Below, piece after piece: positions 17,405-25,525 of a DNA stretch of 64,000 nt. The notes below the pieces were generated by a model that did no database searches, had not been told where the DNA came from, and saw nothing but the letters and a program-made list of their open reading frames with translations. Origin of the DNA: Micrococcus flavus. GTDB lineage: Bacteria > Actinomycetota > Actinomycetes > Actinomycetales > Micrococcaceae. Numbering within the stretch: the stretch's first letter is position 1; the number at the start of each line of letters is the position of its first letter. The translations under genes were made by a program, and so were the position numbers. Where the stretch lies: positions 1,364,001 through 1,428,000 of the forward strand of contig NZ_JACHMC010000001.1 of the NCBI RefSeq assembly GCF_014204815.1, in the 5' to 3' direction.

Positions 17405-18607
17405 ATGCCCGAGCCCCGCACCGCCGCCCCCCGCCCGGTCAGCCCGGAGGGGCTGGCCCGGCTGCGCAGCCACCTGGGCGCGCTGAACACGGCCACCCTG
17501 CAGCGGCTGGACGCCACCCTGCCCTGGTACCGCGAGCTCACCCCGGACGAGCGCAGTGCGCTCGGCCTGGTGGCCCAGCGCGCGCTGCAGGGGTTCGTCT
17601 CCTGGTTCGAGCGGCCGGCCACCACCACCGTCCATGTGCTGCGCGACGTCTTCGGCCAGTCCCCCGCGGAGCTGACCCGGGCGATCTCCCTGCAGCGGGC
17701 GCTGCAGCTGATCCGGACCATGGTGGACGTCGTCGAGTCCCGCGTGCCCGAGGTGGTCCCCGAGCGCGACCAGGCCGTGCTGCGCGAGCACATCCTCCAC
17801 TACTCCCGCGAGATCGCGTTCGCCCTTGCGGACGTGTACGCCCGTGCCGCCGAGCAGCGGGGGGCCATGGACTCCCGCCTGGAGGCGGTGCTGCTCGACG
17901 CCGTGCTGCGTGGCCAGGAGCCGGACGAGATCCAGCACCGCGCCACGGCCCTGGGCTGGAAGGGCGGGTGCGGCGTCGCGGTGATCGCCGGCCTGGCCCC
18001 GGGCGGGGCGCAGCCGTCCTTCATCCCCGCGCTGCGGCGCGCCGCGGCCCGCCTGGAGTGCGACCTGCTCGTGGGCGTGCAGGCCGAGCGGCTGGTGCTC
18101 GTGGTGGGCTCGGTGGCGGACGGCCCCACGGTGGCCGAGGCGCTGCTGCCGTGGTTCGCGGACGGCCCGGTGATCGTCGGCCCCGTGGTGGAGTCCCTCG
18201 TGGAGGCGCACCTGTCCGCCCGGCACGCCCTGGCCGGGCTCTCCTCAGCGCCGGCGCATCCCCGGGCCGCCCGCCCGACGTCGAGCGAGGACCTGCTGCC
18301 CGAGCGCGCCCTGCTGGGCGACCCCTCGGCCCGCGAGGCCCTCGTGGACGGGATCCACGCCCCCCTCGCCGACGCCGGCACCGCTCTGCTGGAGACCGTG
18401 GACGCGTTCACGGCCGGCGGACACTCCCTCGAGGGCACGGCGCGGGCGCTGTACATCCATGCGAACACGGTGCGCTACCGGCTCCGACGCGTCGCGGAGA
18501 TCACCGGGTGGGACCCCCTGCAGCCCCGGGACGCCTACGTCCTGCAGACCGCGGTGGCGCTCGGCCGGCTCTCCCACGTGCGGGGCGGGGCCGCGCAGCA
18601 CGGGTGA
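17405..18607 (+). CDS. fasR: PucR-family transcriptional regulator of fatty acid synthesis (FasR-like)
   Basis: 400 residues from ATG 17405. The C-terminal helix-turn-helix of the PucR type is clear: SLEGTARALYIHANTVRYRLRRVAEITGWD at about 345-375. A long mixed N-terminal and central sensory part precedes it. In Streptomyces coelicolor the gene in the same place (fasR) activates the fabD-fabH-acpP-fabF operon, and the same order here supports the same role. The -10 box seven bases before the ATG suggests a leaderless transcript. The effector that FasR senses is not shown by the sequence. Confidence 0.85.
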   Translation: MPEPRTAAPRPVSPEGLARLRSHLGALNTATLQRLDATLPWYRELTPDERSALGLVAQRALQGFVSWFERPATTTVHVLRDVFGQSPAELTRAISLQRALQLIRTMVDVVESRVPEVVPERDQAVLREHILHYSREIAFALADVYARAAEQRGAMDSRLEAVLLDAVLRGQEPDEIQHRATALGWKGGCGVAVIAGLAPGGAQPSFIPALRRAAARLECDLLVGVQAERLVLVVGSVADGPTVAEALLPWFADGPVIVGPVVESLVEAHLSARHALAGLSSAPAHPRAARPTSSEDLLPERALLGDPSAREALVDGIHAPLADAGTALLETVDAFTAGGHSLEGTARALYIHANTVRYRLRRVAEITGWDPLQPRDAYVLQTAVALGRLSHVRGGAAQHG

Positions 18608-18624
18608 GCCGCCGGCCCCGGTTT

Positions 18625-18637
18625 GTAGGAATCCCAC
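18625..18637 (+). promoter_or_regulatory. Candidate operator upstream of fabD
   Basis: GTAGGAATCCCAC is a near-palindrome (five matching pairs around the centre) between the fasR stop and fabD. A second GGATCC half follows at 18639. It is the only conspicuous dyad in this gap and could be the FasR target or a promoter element. Confidence 0.4.
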
Positions 18638-18698
18638 AGGATCCGAGCACGGGAATGGTCGCCCTGACGGGCAGGCCGCGGAGGAGCGACCTGCCACC

Positions 18699-19631
18699 AT
18701 GGAGGACATGCTTGCGATCGTGTGCCCCGGACAGGGCTCCCAGACCCCCGGCTTCCTCACCCCGTGGCTCGAGCTGGACGGCGTCCGCGACCGCCTCGGC
18801 GAGCTCTCCGAGGCGGCCGGGACGGACCTGGTCCGGCACGGCACGGAGTCGGACGAGGAGGCCATCAAGGACACCGCCGTGGCCCAGCCGCTGATCGTGG
18901 CCGCCGGCCTCGTCTCCGGCTCCGCGCTCGAGGCGGAGGCCACCGCACCGGAGCACACGGTGCTGGCCGGCCACTCGGTCGGGGAGATCACGGCCGCCGC
19001 CCTGGCCGGCGTCCTCTCCCCCGCCCAGGCCCTCGGGCTCGTGCGCGTGCGCGCCGCCGGCATGGCCGAAGCGGCCGCCGCGACGCCCACGGGGATGGCC
19101 GCCGTCGTGGGCGGGGACCAGGACGAGGTCCTCGCCGCCATCCAGGGCGCCGGCCTGACGCCCGCGAACGTCAACGGCGGCGGCCAGGTGGTGGCCGCCG
19201 GCACGCAGGAGCAGCTGATGGCGCTGGCCGGTCGCCCCCCGGCCCGGGCGCGGGTGATCCCGCTGAAGGTGGCCGGCGCGTTCCACACCGAGCACATGGC
19301 CCCGGCCGTCGACGCCCTCCGGGAGCACGTGGCCGGGCTCGCCCCGCAGGATCCGCGCACGCCCCTGCTCTCCAACCGGGACGGCGCCGCCGTCGCGGAC
19401 GGGCGGGACGCTGTGGGGCGCATCGTCGATCAGGTCACCCGCCCGGTCCGCTGGGACCTGTGCATGGCGGCCCTCGCCGCGCGGGGCGTCACCGGAGTCC
19501 TCGAACTCCTGCCCGGCGGTACCCTGACCGGACTCGCCAAGCGCGGCCTCAAGGGCACGGCCACGTGTGCGGTGAAGGCCCCCGAGGACCTCGAGGCGGC
19601 CCGAGCGTTCATCGCCGAGCACACGGCCTGA
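18699..19631 (+). CDS. fabD: Malonyl-CoA:ACP transacylase
   Basis: About 310 residues. GQGSQ lies near the N-terminus and GHSVGE holds the active-site serine. The later arginine (RVRAAGMAEAAA) and histidine (GAFHTEHM) complete the site. It moves malonyl groups from CoA to AcpP to start type II fatty acid synthesis. The start may instead be ATG 18708, three codons on, since MLAIVCPGQGSQ fits the family N-terminus better. First gene of the operon fabD-fabH-acpP-fabF, 91 bases after fasR. Confidence 0.95.
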   Translation: MEDMLAIVCPGQGSQTPGFLTPWLELDGVRDRLGELSEAAGTDLVRHGTESDEEAIKDTAVAQPLIVAAGLVSGSALEAEATAPEHTVLAGHSVGEITAAALAGVLSPAQALGLVRVRAAGMAEAAAATPTGMAAVVGGDQDEVLAAIQGAGLTPANVNGGGQVVAAGTQEQLMALAGRPPARARVIPLKVAGAFHTEHMAPAVDALREHVAGLAPQDPRTPLLSNRDGAAVADGRDAVGRIVDQVTRPVRWDLCMAALAARGVTGVLELLPGGTLTGLAKRGLKGTATCAVKAPEDLEAARAFIAEHTA

Positions 19632-19658
19632 CCCCGCCGACTCCCGCCCCCTGCAGAG

Positions 19659-20720
19659 ATGAGCACCATGTCCGTCACCCTGAAGCAGCACAAGCCCCAC
19701 ACGGGCAGCCGGATCGCCGCGGTGGGCGCCTTCCGCCCGGCGCGACGGGTCCCCAACGAGGACATCGTCGGCCCCATCGACTCCTCCGACGAGTGGATCC
19801 GCCAGCGCACCGGGATTGTCACCCGCCAGCGCGCCGGTGACGGCGAGACCGTGGTGTCCATGGCCGTCGCGGCGGGCCGGGAGGCGCTCGAGCGCGCCGG
19901 GCTGACCGGCGCGGACCTGGGCGCCGTGATCGTGGCCACCGTGACCTTCCCCTACGCCACGCCCTCCGCGGCCGCCGCCGTGGCCCACGAGCTCGGTGCC
20001 ACCCCCGCCCCCGCGTTCGACGTCTCCGCGGCCTGCGCGGGCTACTGCTACGGCGTGGCCCAGGCCGACGCCCTCGTCCGTTCCGGGGCCGCCCGCCACG
20101 TGCTCGTGGTCGGCGTGGAGCGGCTCTCCGACTTCATCGACCCCACGGACCGCTCCATCTCCTTCCTGCTGGGCGACGGCGCCGGCGCCGTCGTGGTCTC
20201 GGCCGCGGACGAGCCCGGCATCTCGCCCTCCGTGTGGGGCTCGGACGGGGAGCGGTGGGAGACGATCTCCATGACCCGGTCCTTGCTCGAGGTGCGCGAC
20301 GAGGTGGAGGGCGCCCGCACCGGCGGCGACGCCTCGGCCATCACCGGCCAGGAGGAGATGCTCTGGCCCACCCTCCGCCAGGACGGGCCCTCCGTGTTCC
20401 GCTGGGCCGTGTGGTCCATGGCCAAGGTGGCCCGGGAGGCACTCGACACCGCGGGGGTCGCCCCCGAGGACCTCGCGGCCTTCATCCCCCACCAGGCCAA
20501 CATGCGGATCATCGACGAGTTCGCCAAGCAGCTGAAGCTGCCGGACACCGTCACCGTGGCGCGGGACATCGTCGACGCCGGCAACACGTCGGCCGCGTCG
20601 ATCCCGCTGGCCATGCACAGACTGCTGCAGGAGGACCCGTCGCTGTCCGGCGGGCTCGCCCTGCAGATCGGCTTCGGCGCCGGGCTGGTCTACGGCGCCC
20701 AGGTGGTGCGCCTCCCCTGA
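19659..20720 (+). CDS. fabH: Beta-ketoacyl-ACP synthase III
   Basis: 353 residues. The catalytic triad is complete: Cys near residue 126 in SAACAGYCYG, His in PHQANMRI, and Asn in AGNTSAAS. It condenses acyl-CoA primers with malonyl-ACP. Micrococci make mainly branched iso and anteiso fatty acids, so branched-chain acyl-CoA primers are the likely substrates (from knowledge of the genus). ATG 19668 (MSVTLKQHK) is an alternative start; neither has a strong ribosome site. It lies 27 bases after fabD. Confidence 0.95.
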   Translation: MSTMSVTLKQHKPHTGSRIAAVGAFRPARRVPNEDIVGPIDSSDEWIRQRTGIVTRQRAGDGETVVSMAVAAGREALERAGLTGADLGAVIVATVTFPYATPSAAAAVAHELGATPAPAFDVSAACAGYCYGVAQADALVRSGAARHVLVVGVERLSDFIDPTDRSISFLLGDGAGAVVVSAADEPGISPSVWGSDGERWETISMTRSLLEVRDEVEGARTGGDASAITGQEEMLWPTLRQDGPSVFRWAVWSMAKVAREALDTAGVAPEDLAAFIPHQANMRIIDEFAKQLKLPDTVTVARDIVDAGNTSAASIPLAMHRLLQEDPSLSGGLALQIGFGAGLVYGAQVVRLP

Positions 20721-20791
20721 GGCCCCGCCGGTCTGATTCACTGACCACGTACACCCGTACACCCTGAAACCCCGAGAGAAGGAGACGCCCC

Positions 20792-21037
20792 ATGGCTTCC
20801 AAGGAAGAGATCCTCGCCGGCCTCGCCGAGATCGTGAACGAGGAGACCGGCCTCGAGACCTCCGACGTCCAGCCGGAGAAGTCCTTCACCGACGACCTGG
20901 ACATCGACTCGATCTCGATGATGACCATCGTCGTCAACGCCGAGGACCGCTTCGGCGTGAAGATCCCGGACGAGGAGGTCAAGAACCTCAAGACCGTCCA
21001 GGACGCCGTCGACTTCATCGACCAGGCCCAGGCCTGA
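20792..21037 (+). CDS. acpP: Acyl carrier protein
   Basis: 81 residues, acidic. The phosphopantetheine attachment serine is S40 in DLDIDSISMM. AGAGAAGGAGA gives a strong ribosome site, as expected for this highly expressed protein. It carries acyl chains between FabD, FabH and FabF. The 71-base gap before it holds a tandem CGTACACC repeat (20748-20763). Confidence 0.95.
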   Translation: MASKEEILAGLAEIVNEETGLETSDVQPEKSFTDDLDIDSISMMTIVVNAEDRFGVKIPDEEVKNLKTVQDAVDFIDQAQA

Positions 21038-21067
21038 TCCACCCCGACGGCGCGCCCCGCACGTCGT

Positions 21068-21086
21068 CCCCGGCGCCGCGCCGGGG
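21068..21086 (+). terminator. Hairpin in the acpP-fabF gap
   Basis: CCCCGGCG (21068-21075) and CGCCGGGG (21079-21086) form a stem with a three-base loop, 31 bases after acpP. It may be a partial terminator or 3' stabiliser that lets acpP mRNA exceed fabF mRNA. The other 170 bases of this gap show no gene. Confidence 0.45.
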
Positions 21087-21256
21087 AGCACCGGGCGGCA
21101 GGAGACCCTCCCGCCGCCGCTCCCCGGCCCGCGCTGCCGATCCCCTCCGTGCCGGGGGCGTCCCCAAGGCGCCACGGCACGGACCCCGACCTCCCGCCGC
21201 CCCCGCCCGGGCGAGCGACGACCCCCCGGCCGCCCCGGGCCACGAAGGCAGGATCC

Positions 21257-22501
21257 ATGACCCGCACCGCAGTGATCACCGGACTCGGCGCCACCACCCC
21301 CATCGGCGGCGACGTCCCCACGTTCTGGGAGAACGCCCTGAAGGGCGTCTCCGGCGCCGCCACCATGGAGCACGACTGGGTCGAGCGCTACGAGCTCCCC
21401 GTCACCTTCGCCGCCGAGCTGGCGGTGCCCACCTCCGAGGTCCTGACGAAGGTCGAGACCAAGCGCCAGGACCCGTCCACCCAGATGGCCACCGTGGCCG
21501 CCCGCGAGGCCTGGAAGGACGCCGGCCTCGACGCCGCCGACGTCGACGGCGACCGCTTCGCCGTCGCGTTCGGCACCGGCATCGGCGGCGTGTGGACCCT
21601 GCTGGACGGCTGGGACACCCTCCGCGAGCGCGGCCCCCGCCGCGTCATGCCCATGACGGTCCCCATGCTCATGCCCAACGGCGCCGCCGGCGCCCTGTCA
21701 CTCGAGTTCGGCGCCCGGGCCGGCGCGCGGACCGCGGTGTCCGCGTGCGCCTCCGGCACCGAGGCCCTCGAGACGGCGCTCGAGCTGATCCGCTCCGGTC
21801 GCGCCGACGTCGTCATGTGCGGCTCCGCCGAGGCCGCCGTGCACCCGCTGCCGATGGCGGGCTTCTCCGCCATGCAGGCGCTGTCCAAGCGCAACGACGA
21901 CCCGCAGGCCGCCTCCCGCCCCTACGACGTGGACCGGGACGGGTTCGTGCTCGGCGAGGGCGCGGGGGTGATGATCGTGGAGTCCGAGGAGCACGCCGCC
22001 GCCCGGGGCGCCCGCGTGTACGCCGAGCTGGTGGGCACGGGCGTCACGTCCGACTCGCACCACATCACGGCGCCCGAGCCCGAGGGGCTCGGGGCGACCC
22101 GCGCCATGCGTCGGGCGCTCGAGAACGCGGGCCTGCGCCCGGAGGACGTCACCCACGTGAATGCGCACGCCACTTCCACCCCCAAGGGCGACGCCCCCGA
22201 GTACCTCGCCATGCGCGCCGTGTTCGGCGACCACCTGGACGACGTGCAGGTCTCCGCCACCAAGTCGCAGACCGGCCACCTGCTGGGCGCCTCGGGCGCG
22301 ATCGAGTCGGTCCTGGCGGTGCTGGCCGTGCACCACGGCCGCACCCCCGTGACCATCAACCTGGACAACCAGGACCCGGAGATCCCGCTCAACGTGGTCA
22401 CCGGGACGCCCGGGGCGCTGCCCGAGGGCCGCCGCGTGGCGCTGAAGAACTCCTTCGGCTTCGGCGGGCACAACGCCGTGGCGGTGTTCGTGGGCCGCTG
22501 A
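21257..22501 (+). CDS. fabF: Beta-ketoacyl-ACP synthase II
   Basis: 414 residues. Catalytic Cys164 lies in SACASGTEAL, with His in NAHATSTPKGD and His in SQTGHLLGASG. C-terminal KNSFGFGGHNAV is conserved. It elongates acyl-ACP. ATG 21257 is preferred to the upstream frame because of the match to family N-termini (MTRTAVITGLGATTPIG) and the AAGGCAGGATCC before it. Last gene of the fatty acid operon, 219 bases after acpP. Confidence 0.96.
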   Translation: MTRTAVITGLGATTPIGGDVPTFWENALKGVSGAATMEHDWVERYELPVTFAAELAVPTSEVLTKVETKRQDPSTQMATVAAREAWKDAGLDAADVDGDRFAVAFGTGIGGVWTLLDGWDTLRERGPRRVMPMTVPMLMPNGAAGALSLEFGARAGARTAVSACASGTEALETALELIRSGRADVVMCGSAEAAVHPLPMAGFSAMQALSKRNDDPQAASRPYDVDRDGFVLGEGAGVMIVESEEHAAARGARVYAELVGTGVTSDSHHITAPEPEGLGATRAMRRALENAGLRPEDVTHVNAHATSTPKGDAPEYLAMRAVFGDHLDDVQVSATKSQTGHLLGASGAIESVLAVLAVHHGRTPVTINLDNQDPEIPLNVVTGTPGALPEGRRVALKNSFGFGGHNAVAVFVGR

Positions 22502-22533
22502 CGTCCCCGGGCCGCTGGGCCGCCGCGCCCGGA

Positions 22534-23037
22534 TCACCCGGTGCGGTGGATCCAGCGGACGGGGGCGCCCTCGGCCGCGCGCCGGAACGGCTCGAGCTCC
22601 TCGTCCCAGGCCTCGCCGAGGGCGAGGGAGAGCTCATGGATCAGGACGGTGGGGTCGCCGTCGCCGGACTCGTAGGCGTACCGGATGCGGTCCTCCGAGA
22701 CCATGATGTTGCCGGAGACATCCGTGGTGGCGTGGAAGATCCCCAGGCCGGGGGTGTGCGACCAGCGGGATCCGTCGGCGCCGGCGGAGGGCTCCTCCGT
22801 GATCTCGAAGCGCAGATGGGGCCAGCCACGCAGGGCCGAGGCCAGCCGCGCCCCCGTGCCCTGCTCCGCGGTCCAGTGGACCTCGGTGCGGTGCTGACCC
22901 GGCTCGGCGGGCTGGGCCACCCATCGCACGTCCGCCCCGGCGCCCAGGACCGAGCGCAGGGCCCACTCCACGTGCGGGCACAGCGCGGTGGGCGCGGAGA
23001 GCACGTGGACCATGCCGCGGGTGGTGACGGTGGACAT
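22534..23037 (-). CDS. DUF3145 family protein
   Basis: 167 residues. It begins MSTVTTRGMVHVLSAPTALCPHVEWAL and keeps the family segments WTAEQGTGARLASALRGW and FEITEEPSAGADGSRW. The end DEELEPFRRAAEGAPVRWIHRTG is also typical. The family is found next to fabF in Actinobacteria but has no known function. It is convergent with fabF. Confidence 0.85.
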   Translation of the reverse strand: MSTVTTRGMVHVLSAPTALCPHVEWALRSVLGAGADVRWVAQPAEPGQHRTEVHWTAEQGTGARLASALRGWPHLRFEITEEPSAGADGSRWSHTPGLGIFHATTDVSGNIMVSEDRIRYAYESGDGDPTVLIHELSLALGEAWDEELEPFRRAAEGAPVRWIHRTG

Positions 23038-23062
23038 CGGGACCTCTCGGAGGCGGGCGGTC

Positions 23063-23100
23063 GCGTCCCGCGGGACGCCCGCGGGACGCCCGCGGGACGA
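23063..23100. repeat. 16-bp palindrome running into three 11-nt tandem repeats
   Basis: GCGTCCCGCGGGACGC (23063-23078) is a perfect palindrome. It overlaps three units of CCGCGGGACGC at 23068, 23079 and 23090; the last differs at its final base. The array lies in the 178-base gap between xerC (which ends at 23216) and the DUF3145 start. It could be a transcription end signal for xerC or a slippage product. Confidence 0.6.
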
Positions 23101-23215
23101 CGCCGGACGGCGCGGCCCGCGGTGGGGCCATTGTCCCCCGGCGCGCGGGCCCGGGCAACGAGGCGGCCCGACGACACGCCGCGTCCGTGGGTCGGCGCGG
23201 GCCGTCGGGGGCCGC

Positions 23216-24205
23216 TCAGGCCCGCGGGTGGGCCTGCCGGTACCCCTCGCGGAGCCGATCGATGGAGACGTGCGTGTACACCTGCGTGGTCCGCAGGGAG
23301 GCGTGGCCGAGCATCTCCTGGACCGTGCGCAGGTCGGCGCCGCCGTCGAGCAGGTGGGTGGCGGCGGTGTGCCGGAGCGCGTGCGGCCCGCGCGCCGCGG
23401 TGTCGCCGAGGGCCTCGAGACCGGCGTCGACGACGGCGCGCACCTGGCGCACCCCCACTCGTCCGCCGCGCACGCCCAGGAACAGGGCGGCGCCGCTGCG
23501 CTCGGCGGCGAGGATCGGACGGGCCACCCGCAGCCAGCGGTCCAGGGCCGCGGCGGCCGGAGCGCCGAACGGGACGGTGCGCTGGCGGTCCCCCTTGCCC
23601 GTGAGCAGCGCCGTGCGCCGGTCCAGGTCCACGTCGTCCACGTCCAGGGCGGCGACCTCCGCGACGCGGGCACCGGTGGCGTACAGCAGCTCCAGGACGG
23701 CGACGTCCCGTGCCGCGACGGCCGCGGCGGGACGGTCGCGGGCGGCGCGGGCGGCGTGGACGCGCTCCTCCGCGAGGGCGATCAGCCGGTCGGCCTGGGC
23801 GCGGTGCAGCACGTGCGGCAGCCGGGCGTCCGGGGCGGGGGCGCTCAGCCGCAGCGCGGGGTCGGTGGGACGCAGGCCCTGCCGCACGAGCCAGGCCAGG
23901 AAGGTCCGGACCGCCGCCACCCGGCGCGCGAGGGTGGCGCGGGCCAGACCCTCCTCCCGCATGGCGGCCAGCCACCGCCGCAGGTCCTCCGTGTCCACCT
24001 CGGCGAACGCGTTCGCGGACGCGTCCTCCCCCGCCCCGGCGGCGTGGGCGGCCAGGTGGCGCAGGTCCGTGAGGTAGGCGGTGACCGTGCGCGGGCTGCG
24101 GCCGAGCCCGTGGCGCAGGTGCTCGGCGAAGGCCTCGAGCCAGGCCTCGTCCCGGGCGGAGGCCGGGGGCACGGCGCCGCGGCGGGGCGGGGAGGCGGAA
24201 GTCAT
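23216..24205 (-). CDS. xerC: Tyrosine recombinase XerC
   Basis: 329 residues. The N-terminal SAM-like core-binding domain ([20 protein letters not shown] to about residue 115) precedes the catalytic domain. The catalytic residues are visible: Arg in [13 protein letters not shown], Lys in [12 protein letters not shown], His/Arg in [12 protein letters not shown], His in LGHASL, and Tyr in TTQVYTHVS. XerC resolves chromosome dimers at dif with XerD. Its place at the end of the dprA-comM-yraN run is standard for Actinobacteria, so it is housekeeping rather than a phage integrase. A CAGAGT box six bases before ATG suggests its own leaderless promoter. Confidence 0.92.
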   Translation of the reverse strand: MTSASPPRRGAVPPASARDEAWLEAFAEHLRHGLGRSPRTVTAYLTDLRHLAAHAAGAGEDASANAFAEVDTEDLRRWLAAMREEGLARATLARRVAAVRTFLAWLVRQGLRPTDPALRLSAPAPDARLPHVLHRAQADRLIALAEERVHAARAARDRPAAAVAARDVAVLELLYATGARVAEVAALDVDDVDLDRRTALLTGKGDRQRTVPFGAPAAAALDRWLRVARPILAAERSGAALFLGVRGGRVGVRQVRAVVDAGLEALGDTAARGPHALRHTAATHLLDGGADLRTVQEMLGHASLRTTQVYTHVSIDRLREGYRQAHPRA

Positions 24206-24211
24206 CCCTCC

Positions 24212-24217
24212 ACTCTG
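24212..24217 (-). promoter_or_regulatory. Candidate -10 box of a leaderless xerC transcript
   Basis: CAGAGT, then GGAGGG, then the xerC ATG on the minus strand. The six bases GGAGGG are the same as at yaaA and could also serve as a ribosome site, so this is less certain. Confidence 0.35.
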
Positions 24218-24244
24218 CCACCGGCCGCGGCGTGTCCGCTCCCG

Positions 24245-25525
24245 TCAGCCGGCCGTGCGCCGCCACCGGTCGTCCACGCGTTCGGCCAGTCCCCGCCGGG
24301 CCAGCCGGGTGAGCACGGCCAGGACGGTGGGCAGGGACAGGCCCGCGCTCACCGTGAGCGCGTCCACGTCCACGGCCCGGCGGACGGGCAGGGCCTCGCA
24401 CACCAGCAGCTCCTCCACGCTCAGGCCGTCGGTGGGGCGCGCCGTCGACTCGTGCGCAGGCTCGGCCAAGGCGGCCGCCGGGGCATCGGCGACGGCGTCC
24501 GACCGGCCCGGGCCGCCGCCTGCGCCCCGATCCGGCGGCAGCAGGTCGAGGGCCTGGGCCGGGTCCGCCACCAGCCGCACGGGCGCCTCCTGGAGGAGCC
24601 GGTGGCACCCGGCGGAGGAGGGTGAGGTGATGGGCCCCGGCACCACGCCGACCTCCCTGCCGAGCGCCAGGGCGTGACCCGCCGTGTTCTGGGCGCCGGA
24701 ACGCCACCGCGCCTCCACCACTACGACCGCACCCGACAGTGCGGCGATCAGGCGGTTGCGGTGCAGGAACCGGTAGCGGGTGGGCGAGGCGCCCGGCGGC
24801 ATCTCGGACAGCAGCAGCCCCGCCTCCATGACGGCCCGCAGCATGTCCTCGTGGCCGGCGGGGTAGAACCGGTCCAGACCGCCGGCGAGCACGGCCACGG
24901 TGGGGACGGGCCCGGGCGCGCCGGCGTCCGCGTGCCCGGGCCGGAGGTCGCGAGCGGCGTCGAGGGCGGCACGGTGCGCGGCACCGTCGATCCCGTAGGC
25001 CCCGCCGGAGACCACGCACGCCCCGGCGCGCACGGCGCGGGAGGCGACGGCGGACGTGACCTGCCTGCCGTAGGCGGTGGCCTCGCGGCTGCCGACCACG
25101 GCGAGCGCCCGGGCGGCGGCGGGGAGCGTCCCGGCGCCGCGGAACCACAGGCCGAGGGGCGCGGCGGCGCCGAGGTCGTGCAGCGCCGCGGGCCACGCAT
25201 CGTCCTCCGGGATGAGCAGCCCGCCGCCGATGCGGTGGAGGGCCACGAGGTCCCGGGCGGGGTCCAGCCGCTCGGCCCGCGGCGCCCACCGGGCGAGGCC
25301 CGCACTCCACCTCCGCCCCAGGGCGGGGCCGGAGCCGGCATGGTCGGACAGCAGGTCGCGTTCGGCGGGCTGGAGCCGGTCACGGCCCGTGAGCAGCGCC
25401 AGGGCGCGCTCGGGTCCCAGGGCGGCGACGGTCTGCACGGCGAGCTCGTCCCCGGGCTCCACGAGGCGGGTCAGGGCGGCGCGGGCCAGGCGGGCGCCGT
25501 CGGGGCGGGGGTGCGGGGCGGTCAT
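24245..25525 (-). CDS. dprA: DNA processing protein DprA
   Basis: 426 residues. The Rossmann-like core is clear: ALAVVGSREATAYGRQV, SGGAYGIDGAAHRAAL, VAVLAGGLDRFYPAGHEDM and FLHRNRLIAALSGAVVVVEA. A C-terminal winged-helix region follows (LSVEELLVCEALPVRRAVDVD). DprA loads RecA onto incoming single-stranded DNA in natural transformation. ATG 25525 overlaps the comM stop (ATGA). Micrococcus luteus is naturally transformable, which fits an intact gene. Confidence 0.93.
   Translation of the reverse strand: MTAPHPRPDGARLARAALTRLVEPGDELAVQTVAALGPERALALLTGRDRLQPAERDLLSDHAGSGPALGRRWSAGLARWAPRAERLDPARDLVALHRIGGGLLIPEDDAWPAALHDLGAAAPLGLWFRGAGTLPAAARALAVVGSREATAYGRQVTSAVASRAVRAGACVVSGGAYGIDGAAHRAALDAARDLRPGHADAGAPGPVPTVAVLAGGLDRFYPAGHEDMLRAVMEAGLLLSEMPPGASPTRYRFLHRNRLIAALSGAVVVVEARWRSGAQNTAGHALALGREVGVVPGPITSPSSAGCHRLLQEAPVRLVADPAQALDLLPPDRGAGGGPGRSDAVADAPAAALAEPAHESTARPTDGLSVEELLVCEALPVRRAVDVDALTVSAGLSLPTVLAVLTRLARRGLAERVDDRWRRTAG

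Noticed and set aside
14326-17793. Very long open frame antisense to aceE
   Set aside because: High third-position G+C removes stops on the opposite strand. The translation is rich in His, Arg, Val and Gly with no family motif, while aceE on the plus strand has full conserved motifs.
23068-23100. CRISPR array
   Set aside because: The units are 11 bases and directly abutting with no spacers, and no cas gene is present.
23216-24205. Phage or island integrase
   Set aside because: It is in the conserved dprA-linked position of XerC, with no attachment-site repeats or mobile genes nearby.
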